Virus record (IMG/VR): IMGVR_UViG_3300045947_000115
Coordinates: 1 to 51,079 of that record
DNA length: 51,079 bases
DNA from: a virus
Strand: one strand, 5' to 3'
Shown here: positions 1 through 5,875 of the stretch, in pieces
Position numbering within the stretch: the stretch's first letter is position 1
Layout: each line of letters begins with the position of its first letter
Notes under the pieces: model-generated
The model's input: only the letters and a program-made list of their open reading frames with translations
Told to the model about the DNA's origin: nothing
Database searches by the model: none
Program-made: the position numbers and the translations under genes

Positions 1-227
1 ATCCTCCCTAGATTTGTGCAGGCGTCAGCGCTCCGCCAGGAGTGGGCCGGTAGTAACAGGTGATCGCCCAGACCGCGCCCATGCCCGCCGCCGAATTGCC
101 GATCTTCAACGCTTGGCCGGCGGTGATGGGGATGCCGTCCGGGCCGAAGTCCCAGTGGATCGGCCCGAGACCCGGTGACGCTTTGGACTTGGCGTACACG
201 ACCGGCGTCCCCGCGTCGTCCTGCAGC
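1..227. repeat. Left copy of terminal direct repeat
   Basis: Bases 1-227 match 50853-51079 at an offset of 50852 with one difference: C at 100 versus T at 50952. The simplest reading is assembly overlap of a circular or circularly permuted phage genome, with one polymorphic site. A true terminal repeat or a tandem gene duplication is less likely, because the repeat stops exactly at the window end, inside a gene. Confidence 0.9.
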
Positions 228-409
228 GTCTGGGTCGCGGCGTTGTCGGTCGTGACCGAGAGCAGGGCTTCGAGGATGTAGATCGTGTAGCCGGTCTTGG
301 CCGCCAGAATCGTCCGCGGCGCCCCCGACAGATCATCGGTCGTGGCGACCACGGATTTCTCCGTGGTCCCCTGGTACCGATTGAGGTTGATCGTCGCCTG
401 ATCGGACAT
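8..409 (-). CDS. Virion-associated beta-rich protein, 133 aa
   Basis: I do not recognise a named family. The protein is rich in Thr, Ala, Gly and Val with alternating hydrophobic residues, the composition of small beta-sandwich decoration or head-fibre proteins. It resembles in style the 112-aa protein at 44841-45179, which has a similar small single-domain layout. It lies between the beta-helix protein (413-1393) and, across the circle junction, the head-tail adaptor, so a virion role is inferred from context. ATG at 409 follows the upstream TAA by three bases, so translation is probably coupled. A G-to-S difference separates this copy from the partial copy at the right end of the window. 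Confidence 0.75.
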   Translation of the reverse strand: MSDQATINLNRYQGTTEKSVVATTDDLSGAPRTILAAKTGYTIYILEALLSVTTDNAATQTLQDDAGTPVVYAKSKASPGLGPIHWDFGPDGIPITAGQALKIGNSAAGMGAVWAITCYYRPTPGGALTPAQI

Positions 410-412
410 GGC

Positions 413-1393
413 TTAGCTCGGCTGTGCCGTCGAGACGCCGCCCGTGTGGAAGTTCGAGACCCAGTGGAGCGCCGTGGACACGAGGTTCAAGCCGCTGTTG
501 ATTGCGGTCGGGAACCGGCAGTTCGTGACGATCCCGTCGTTGCCGTTGTCGTCGTTCAGCGAGATGTACTTGGTCGGCGCCGTGCCGCCTTCGAGATCGT
601 CGAACGTGCAGTCTTCGATGTCGAGGTTGCGGAACCGGATGCTGACCGTGCCGCCCGCTTCCTCGAACGCGGCCGCGGTCAGGTTGTGGAACTTGCAGTT
701 CCGGAACCGGGCCTGCGTGACCGCGCCGAAGTCGGAGGCGGTGAGCACGACACCGTTCGTGCCCCAGCAGAACTCGCAGTCCACGAACAGCGCGTCGGCG
801 CCGTCGCCACGCGTGCCGGCCGCTTCTTCGGCGACGGTACCAGGACCGAGCACGAGCTGGGTCAGGCCGCCTTCGAGCTTGCAGCCGTAGGCACGGAACC
901 GCGCGCCGGTCACGGTGAGTGCGACCGCGGAGGTTTCGTCTTCGCCCGCGCAGCCGATGTTGACGATCGTCACGTCGTCGGCGTGGACCGTGAGGCCGCT
1001 GGCGTCTTCGGTGGACGGCTCGATGAAGACCGAGCCGCGCCCGCCGAGGCCGATGATCTGCAGGTTGTTCATCGCCGCACCGTCTGCGCCGGTACGGCCG
1101 ACAGTCGGCGACTCGTCGTAGGCGCCGGGCGCCACGAGGATGACGTCACCCGCGTTGGCGACGGCGATCGCGGCGGTGATCGTGCCGTAGATGCCGTTGT
1201 TCGGATCGGCCAGATCAGGGATGACGGGAATGACCTTGCCGTCGAGCGTGGACGGGGTACCCACCGGGATGGGCGCGGCGCCGGGCGCCAGATAGAGCTG
1301 GCCGGCGACCACGCCAATGCCGGCAGAGGCCCCAGGGACGCCGCGCGGGATCAAGCCGATGTTGCTGAACGCTGCGAGATTCTGTGTCGCCAT
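413..1393 (-). CDS. Right-handed beta-helix protein, putative tail spike or decoration protein
   Basis: A 326-aa protein. After a short N-terminal segment (about residues 1-60) it has the pattern of a pectate-lyase-like right-handed beta-helix: a GTITAAIAVA-type helix followed by D-V-I-L-V-A-P-G at about residues 75-95, then repeated short strands with N-C-x-F/D-C-x-F turns (VDCEFC, FRNCKFHN, IEDCTFDD, VTNCRF). Such folds are found in phage spikes and in polysaccharide-binding virion proteins. It is shorter than P22-type spikes and lacks an obvious enzymatic motif, so binding or decoration is as likely as depolymerase activity. ATG at 1393 has a CAGGAG ribosome site. Confidence 0.75.
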   Translation of the reverse strand: MATQNLAAFSNIGLIPRGVPGASAGIGVVAGQLYLAPGAAPIPVGTPSTLDGKVIPVIPDLADPNNGIYGTITAAIAVANAGDVILVAPGAYDESPTVGRTGADGAAMNNLQIIGLGGRGSVFIEPSTEDASGLTVHADDVTIVNIGCAGEDETSAVALTVTGARFRAYGCKLEGGLTQLVLGPGTVAEEAAGTRGDGADALFVDCEFCWGTNGVVLTASDFGAVTQARFRNCKFHNLTAAAFEEAGGTVSIRFRNLDIEDCTFDDLEGGTAPTKYISLNDDNGNDGIVTNCRFPTAINSGLNLVSTALHWVSNFHTGGVSTAQPS

Positions 1394-1443
1394 TGATCTG
1401 CTCCTGGCCCGGTCGTGCTGTCGTGTCTTGCACGGTCGCGGGC

Positions 1444-1490
1444 GAAAATAAGAAGGGGGTCACAGAGACCGAAGCCCCTGCGGCCCCCTC
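1444..1490 (-). terminator. Candidate leftward terminator between the 152-aa and beta-helix genes
   Basis: On the minus strand a GAGGGGG arm and a CCCCC arm enclose a smaller GC hairpin and are followed by a T-rich tail (TTCTTATTTT). It lies in the 141-base gap between two virion genes. The stem is imperfect, so partial termination or transcript processing is also possible. Confidence 0.45.
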
Positions 1491-1534
1491 GACACCGTCG
1501 AACACCTGACGAGGGAGTCGCGCGGTGAAGCTCG

Positions 1535-1993
1535 TTACGGGTTGCCGATGATCGCGAACCCTTCGCACCCGTCCGACCCGGACCCGGTACCGCCGTCCGC
1601 GGTCGTGTTGCCCTGCATCGTGATGCCGTTCGCAAACGGCTGACCGCTCGGGTAGAGCAGTGCATGCTGATTGCCGGCGCCACTCGACCACACGCGGATC
1701 TCAGAAGCCGCGTCCGAACTCGTGGTCGCCGAGTCGGTGGCCTTCGTGAAGGTCGCCGTCGCCGTGACCTTGTTGAGCACGAGCGCGTAGAGCTTGCACG
1801 CCGCGTTCGCGATGACCACCTCGGTGGAGCTGAGGTTGTCGAACGGCACGACTTCGAGATCCGGGTTGCCGCCCTGCTGCGCCAGGAACGTCTTCAGCGA
1901 CTGGAGCAGGAGCTGAATCTGCGGCTTGAGTGAGAGAACGTAGTTACCGACTCGTCGCCATGCGAGGACGGGGTCTTGCGGAGCAATCGCCAT
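1535..1993 (-). CDS. Putative head or tail completion protein, 152 aa
   Basis: Unrecognised. The N-terminal half is helical (LSLKPQIQLLLQSLKTFLAQQ), and the C-terminal half is beta-rich with Ser/Thr/Gly repeats ending in a short Gly-rich tail. The ATG at 1993 is preceded by GGAGG at optimal spacing, which favours it over a TTG twelve bases upstream. Position downstream of the coat gene and upstream of the beta-helix gene suggests a virion or head-completion role by context only. Confidence 0.7.
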   Translation of the reverse strand: MAIAPQDPVLAWRRVGNYVLSLKPQIQLLLQSLKTFLAQQGGNPDLEVVPFDNLSSTEVVIANAACKLYALVLNKVTATATFTKATDSATTSSDAASEIRVWSSGAGNQHALLYPSGQPFANGITMQGNTTADGGTGSGSDGCEGFAIIGNP

Positions 1994-2074
1994 CGGAACC
2001 TCCAAGCCTCGGCGGTGCCAGCGTTGGGGATCACGGAAGTGTGACCGGCCACCGGGGGCGCCGAGGGAGTGGGC

Positions 2075-2689
2075 TTACTTCACAGCGCGGGACGGTACAC
2101 GATTTTGTAATCGAGTGTCAATTTTCGTGTACTTGCCGGCCAGCTCGATGCGGCCTCGGGACGGGGCCGGGACCGGCCGCAGGGGCTGACGCGCGAGGCG
2201 GCGCCGCCGTTCGCCTTTGGGGCCGCCTTCGAGGTGGACGTGGCCGGGGCGCCCGAATTTGACGGCGCGAAACGCGTTGGTCAAGAGTGCATCCTGCTCG
2301 GCGTCGGCTAGATGCTGCTGCTGGGCTTCAGCTTCCCGTTCCTGTTTCTCGATCTTCTCGACGACCTTCTCGGCGCCACCCTGGAGCCATGTGTCGCGCG
2401 CCTGCAGATCGCGAATGATCTTGTTCGAGCGAATCGCCCACGGGAAGACCGCGGCGACCGGTACCGTGCCGTGTTTGATCATCTGCACGGTGTCGGGGTG
2501 CTCGTGGATCACCATCGCCTGGAGGCCCAGCCGTGCCTCGCGCCTGACGAGCCGGCAGAGGCGGTACATGTTCTCGATCTGCGACGGCATGATGCGGAGC
2601 ATCTTGTCGTAGTCGAAGACGAGCTGCTGCCACCAGAGCGGCGGCGCTTCGAGTTTGAGTGGGTTGGGGGTCTTCAGCCAGATCCGCAT
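2075..2689 (-). CDS. Conserved-looking helical virion-region protein, 204 aa
   Basis: No family recognised. It starts MRIWLKTPNPLK and has a W-W-Q-Q-L-VF segment, then long amphipathic helices with a charged region (KVVEKIEKQEREAEAQQQ, about residues 115-135) and a very basic Arg/Pro-rich tail from about residue 160. The start ATG overlaps the upstream TAA (TAATG), so it is coupled to the 63-aa gene. The C-terminal coding bases include an AT-rich CGATTACAA element (complement of 2105-2113) that also occurs in the control region. Confidence 0.7.
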   Translation of the reverse strand: MRIWLKTPNPLKLEAPPLWWQQLVFDYDKMLRIMPSQIENMYRLCRLVRREARLGLQAMVIHEHPDTVQMIKHGTVPVAAVFPWAIRSNKIIRDLQARDTWLQGGAEKVVEKIEKQEREAEAQQQHLADAEQDALLTNAFRAVKFGRPGHVHLEGGPKGERRRRLARQPLRPVPAPSRGRIELAGKYTKIDTRLQNRVPSRAVK

Positions 2690-2880
2690 TACGGCGTCAT
2701 CGCGGCGACGATCAGATCGAAGAAATTGTTGCGCTTGGCCTTGGTCTCGAATGTCATCGTGAACGGCGCGCACGGCGTCTGCATCTTCACGACGACCCAA
2801 AGCTGGGTCTCACCGATCTTCGTCGCGGCGACGACCGCGGACGGATCGACGAGGTTATCGCCGTCGTGGACGCAGGGCAT
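2689..2880 (-). CDS. Small virion-region protein, 63 aa
   Basis: Unrecognised. The sequence ETQLWVVVKMQTPCAPFTMTFETKAKRNNFFDLIVAAM suggests a small alpha/beta domain. Its C-terminal half resembles in pattern the end of the 167-aa protein at 11940-12443 (hydrophobic strand, F-x-A-K/Q-A-x-R, terminal helix), a weak similarity that could be coincidence. It overlaps its neighbours on both sides (start over the upstream stop, stop over the downstream ATG), so it is translated as part of a tightly coupled set after the coat gene. Confidence 0.6.
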   Translation of the reverse strand: MPCVHDGDNLVDPSAVVAATKIGETQLWVVVKMQTPCAPFTMTFETKAKRNNFFDLIVAAMTP

Positions 2881-3296
2881 CAGTCGCCGCCCTTTTGGAT
2901 GAGATCGCGGAAGCCTTCGGTCGGCGCTTCGACGCCGACGCGGCCGCGCGGGAACTGCGTGGCGCGTTCCTCGGTCGCCTGTCGGCTCGGATCGAGCAAG
3001 CTGCGGTTGATGCGCTCGATCGGCATCGCCCGGATCACTTCAGCCGGCAGCGCGTCGAGTGGATCGCGCTGCACGCGCTTCGGGTCGCCGGCCGGAATGA
3101 CGACGCTGATGAGTGACTCAAACTGCAAGGTGTTGGGATCCTCGGACCCCATGAGCGGGTTCTGCAGCTTCGCGAACGGCACGACATCGGCCGTCATGTG
3201 CGAGAAGCCCACTGGAATGTCGTACGTGCGGCCGTCCTTGATGGCCTTGAGGGGCCACGGCGCGCGGTTGAAGATTTGCACAATCGGGCCAGTCAT
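2880..3296 (-). CDS. Putative coat-associated protein, 138 aa
   Basis: No named family. It begins MTGPIVQIFNRAPWPLKAIKDGRTYDIPVGFSHM, a typical opening for small phage head proteins that supply a beta domain, and then has a hydrophobic core and a charged C-terminus. The chosen ATG has GGGAG at good spacing; codons upstream of it read through the coat terminator and are not used. It lies first after the coat terminator, so its expression probably depends on read-through or a local start. Confidence 0.7.
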   Translation of the reverse strand: MTGPIVQIFNRAPWPLKAIKDGRTYDIPVGFSHMTADVVPFAKLQNPLMGSEDPNTLQFESLISVVIPAGDPKRVQRDPLDALPAEVIRAMPIERINRSLLDPSRQATEERATQFPRGRVGVEAPTEGFRDLIQKGGD

Positions 3297-3309
3297 AAAG
3301 TCTCCCGCT

Positions 3310-3322
3310 GCTCCCTCGTCAG
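3310..3322 (-). promoter_or_regulatory. Gene-junction motif CTGACGAGGGAGC
   Basis: On the minus strand this motif sits 13 bases upstream of the ATG at 3296. The same core is found before the genes starting at 8686 (minus) and 21351 (plus). It contains GAGGGAG, a usable Shine-Dalgarno element, so it may be a shared translation-initiation or junction sequence. Confidence 0.5.
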
Positions 3323-3360
3323 AAAAAGCACGGGGGGAAGCCGGTCGTCGGCCTCCCCCC
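3322..3360 (-). terminator. Rho-independent terminator after the coat gene
   Basis: On the minus strand the arms CGGGGGGAGGCCG-type (3349-3360) and CGGCTTCCCCCC (3332-3343) form an 11-of-12 bp stem with a five-base loop, followed by GTGC and a T5 tract (complement of 3323-3327). It lies directly after the coat stop codon, which is usual for a highly expressed coat gene. Confidence 0.8.
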
Positions 3361-3373
3361 GGTCGAGCTGCGA

Positions 3374-4684
3374 CTAGTCGCCGGCCGGGCGCACGATGAT
3401 GATCGTCTGACCGGTGATGCCGTCCAGGCGCCAGTTCACCGCCGGGAAGCGCATGTGGTACTGGCGACGGATCCGGTACCACGCCTCGAACGCGTCACGC
3501 GCGCCCGAGCCGGTGCCGACGCGCACCAGTACCCGGCCGTCCTCGTCCACCCACTTGCCCGGCTCGGACTCGTACTTCACGGCCTCGCTGTTGGCCGTGT
3601 CGAGTCCGAAGACCATGTCGAGCGGGAGATCGCGGATGGCCTTGATGGGTACCTCACCCATCGTGAGATCGCCCTGCTGGAACGCGGCCGTGCCGCCATC
3701 CGGTCGCTGCGTGGCCGCGCCGATGTACCGGCGGTCGGCCTGCAGGATCGTGATGTAGACCCGGCGGATCGCGTGATGCATGCAGAGCAGGTTGGTTTTG
3801 CCGTTGAGCTTCTGATCAACGACGTCGGCCGCCTGCTGCATGACGTCCAGCGAGAGCGCTCCGGTCGCGGCCTTGACGTACGACTTGAACGCGTCGTAGA
3901 TGTCGCGGTCCACGCCGAAGTAGTTCGTGCGGTACGTCCCGTCATCGACGAGCGCCACGATGCCCCAGAAGGCATTCTCGTAGCTCGTGTCGAGGACGTC
4001 GGTCACGCTGTTGTTGGCCGCCTGGACGATGTAATCGCTGTCGGCGACCGACGCGTCGGCGGCCGAGTCGAGCACCACGCTGGTGCCGTCAGCCGAAACG
4101 CTTGTGACCTTTCGGATTCCGGTACGGAGCGCGCCTGTCGCCGGGTTGACGAACCCGATGAAGGTGTTCCGCATGATGAACCGGTTGCCGAAATTGTCGT
4201 TCGCGATCCCGCCAGGGGCGTCCACGGTCAGCGTGGTCGAACCGGACGGAGTCGCATCATCGACGAGCGCGAGGACGCCGCGGCCGTCCAGCGTCAGCGC
4301 GTATTCCTCGCGCCGAGCCAGATCCTTGATCAGCCCGTCCATCTCGTCCTTGCGCGCCTGCTTCCAGGCGTACTCGCCCTTGGACGTGTCGTAGATCGCC
4401 TCGGGGGTGATCCGGACGCGGCCCATGAGCTTCTTCTGTCCGACGCGCACTTCGACGTGCCCCTGCGCGCCCGCTTCGGCGAACGCGCCGTCCTCACCCG
4501 TGAACATGGGCGAGGTGTTGCGCGAGACGTGCGCCGTGTAGACGGTTTCGCGGCCGCCGTACGGCACGCTCTGCGTCTTGTAGACGTCCTTGAAGGGGTT
4601 CTTCTGGTTCACCTGTTCGGCGACGAAGGACTCGTAGTTCTCCTTCAGCAAGCCGTCGATGGTGACTGTGTTGGCACCGGTCAT
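3374..4684 (-). CDS. Major capsid protein (HK97-fold type)
   Basis: A 436-aa protein, the usual length for an unprocessed HK97-fold coat protein. It starts with an N-arm (TIDGLLKENYESFVAEQVNQKNPF), then a segment with VRITPEAIYDTSKGEYAW and a central helix with many charged residues (ARKDEMDGLIKDLARREEYAL, like the spine helix). A domain with GVDRDIYDAFKSYV and RDLPLDMVFGLD follows, and a C-terminal beta strand region (GQTIIIVRPA). It is preceded by the scaffold gene and followed by a terminator, the standard coat position. The N-arm is partly duplicated in the small protein at 13117-13431. Confidence 0.9.
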   Translation of the reverse strand: MTGANTVTIDGLLKENYESFVAEQVNQKNPFKDVYKTQSVPYGGRETVYTAHVSRNTSPMFTGEDGAFAEAGAQGHVEVRVGQKKLMGRVRITPEAIYDTSKGEYAWKQARKDEMDGLIKDLARREEYALTLDGRGVLALVDDATPSGSTTLTVDAPGGIANDNFGNRFIMRNTFIGFVNPATGALRTGIRKVTSVSADGTSVVLDSAADASVADSDYIVQAANNSVTDVLDTSYENAFWGIVALVDDGTYRTNYFGVDRDIYDAFKSYVKAATGALSLDVMQQAADVVDQKLNGKTNLLCMHHAIRRVYITILQADRRYIGAATQRPDGGTAAFQQGDLTMGEVPIKAIRDLPLDMVFGLDTANSEAVKYESEPGKWVDEDGRVLVRVGTGSGARDAFEAWYRIRRQYHMRFPAVNWRLDGITGQTIIIVRPAGD

Positions 4685-4705
4685 TGGTACTGCCTCTGGT
4701 ACTGA

Positions 4706-5743
4706 CTACCCGCCAGCGGCCGCGCGACGGCCCGCCTGGAACGAATTCCAGGCCGCATCATGCACCTGATCGGCTGTCAGTGGTTGACCGCCTCCGGCTC
4801 CCGCTCCGCCGCCCGCGCCTGCTGCGCCAGCGCCGCCGCCACGGGGCGCACCCGGCAGATTGCGATTGCCGGCGCCCGTGCCAGCGTCACCCGCTTGTGA
4901 CGCGCGTCGAATCGGATCGAGGAATCCCGAGCGGTACTCGGTGAGAAATTCTTCCGTGAGCTTCGGATCCTGCATCATGTAGCGGTCCATGAGCTTGTCA
5001 TCGCTCTTGAGCCAGCTCATGAAGCTGTTGCCGATCGAGGCCCGCTGGAAGGTGGAGAGTTCGTTGACGCCGTAGTCCTTCTGGAGCGCCGTGTAGATCG
5101 ACGTCATCGTCTGATGTCCACGGCTGGCCCAGATGGATTCGTGCGTGGAGGCCAGTTCGGGAAGGCGCCCGAGCAGCTCCGCCGGATCGCCGCCGCGGCT
5201 GAGCGCCGAGACGATGCGTTCGAGCGATTGGGCGTGCTGTTCGAGCTTGGCGAGACCGGGGAACACGGTGGCAAAGGTCTCGCGCGCTTCACGAATCTCC
5301 GGCGCCACTTCGGGTTCGCGCCCCGGAAAGTTAACGCCGGTCCCGGCTTCGAGCATGCGCCGGTACCGCTCGGCCTCAGCCAAGGCGGTCCGATGCGAGG
5401 CGGTCAGCCGGTCGTATCCCGCAATCCGTGGATCGTTCGGGTCGATCCAGTTGGCGCGGCCTCCGAACTCCGAATCGTACGCAAACTGTCGGCCTCCCGC
5501 AGCACCCGCACCGCCTGCGCCGGCACCCGCAGGACCGGTACCGGCAGCGCCGGCCCCCGCTCCTGCGCCTGCCGCTCCTGCGGCCGCGCCGGCTCCCGCG
5601 CCGGCCCCTGTGGTGGAAGGTCCGCCTTGCCCGCCTGCTGAGCCGGCGCCAGCTCCCGATCCTGCGGCTGCGCCTACACCTCCGGCGCCGGCACCGCCAC
5701 CAGCGTCCGTGTTGAACAGTTTCTGAAACGTGGGAATACGCAT
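4706..5743 (-). CDS. Capsid scaffolding protein with silk-like Gly/Ala arms
   Basis: A 345-aa protein between portal and coat, the classic scaffold position. Residues about 15-88 and 292-330 are almost pure Gly/Ala with few other residues, whereas the centre (about 90-290) is helical and charged (AEAERYRRMLEAG, EIREARETFATVFPGLAKLEQHAQSLERIVSAL), as expected for a scaffold core. A short ordered C-terminal helix (TADQVHDAAWNSFQAGRRAA) could be the coat-binding hook. The ATG has AGGA upstream; promoter and terminator elements lie between it and the portal gene. Confidence 0.8.
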   Translation of the reverse strand: MRIPTFQKLFNTDAGGGAGAGGVGAAAGSGAGAGSAGGQGGPSTTGAGAGAGAAAGAAGAGAGAGAAGTGPAGAGAGGAGAAGGRQFAYDSEFGGRANWIDPNDPRIAGYDRLTASHRTALAEAERYRRMLEAGTGVNFPGREPEVAPEIREARETFATVFPGLAKLEQHAQSLERIVSALSRGGDPAELLGRLPELASTHESIWASRGHQTMTSIYTALQKDYGVNELSTFQRASIGNSFMSWLKSDDKLMDRYMMQDPKLTEEFLTEYRSGFLDPIRRASQAGDAGTGAGNRNLPGAPRGGGAGAAGAGGGAGAGGGQPLTADQVHDAAWNSFQAGRRAAAGG

Positions 5744-5754
5744 TCGGTGTCCTG

Positions 5755-5765
5755 CCCTTCGTCAG
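5755..5765 (-). promoter_or_regulatory. Variant gene-junction motif CTGACGAAGGG before the scaffold gene
   Basis: The minus-strand sequence CTGACGAAGGG sits about 11 bases upstream of the scaffold ATG and is followed by CAGGA, which probably serves as ribosome site. It is a one-base variant of the CTGACGAGGGAG motif found at several other gene junctions in this genome. Confidence 0.4.
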
Positions 5766-5799
5766 CGGGGCCTGAGAGCCTGCAAACTGAGGCGGGAGG

Positions 5800-5826
5800 G
5801 TATTACGGATTTGTCAGAGGTGTCAA
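5800..5826 (-). promoter_or_regulatory. Candidate promoter for scaffold and coat genes
   Basis: The minus strand has a perfect TTGACA (complement of 5821-5826), 15 bases, then TAATAC (complement of 5800-5805). The spacing is two bases short of the sigma-70 optimum. It immediately follows the terminator after the portal gene and would give a leader of about 50 bases before the scaffold ATG. The interval also carries ACAAATCCGTAA, a copy of a motif shared with the control region. Confidence 0.5.
5802..5814 (-). promoter_or_regulatory. ACAAWTYCGTAA motif, scaffold copy
   Basis: The minus strand reads ACAAATCCGTAAT. Related copies are ACAATTTCGTAAG at 14132-14144 (plus strand) and ACAATTCCGTAAG at 44586-44598 (minus strand). 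It overlaps the candidate scaffold promoter spacer and -10 region. A regulator-binding or phage-specific promoter element is inferred. Confidence 0.45.
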
Positions 5827-5832
5827 GAAACG

Positions 5833-5871
5833 GGCGCGACACAGGTACGAAAAGTGTACCTGTGTCGCGCC
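5833..5871 (-). terminator. Strong hairpin terminator after the portal gene
   Basis: A perfect 16-bp inverted repeat: 5833-5848 pairs with 5856-5871 around a seven-base loop. It lies five bases past the portal stop codon. In the leftward transcript the stem is followed by CGTTTCTT, a short U-rich tail. The stem is also capable of folding on the other strand. It would isolate portal/terminase transcription from the scaffold/coat unit. Confidence 0.8.
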
Positions 5872-5875
5872 GGTA

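Noticed and set aside
446-4705. Long plus-strand frames opposite the beta-helix and coat genes (446-1396, 3455-4705)
   Set aside because: Both mirror real genes codon for codon and show no family motif; they reflect GC-rich third positions.
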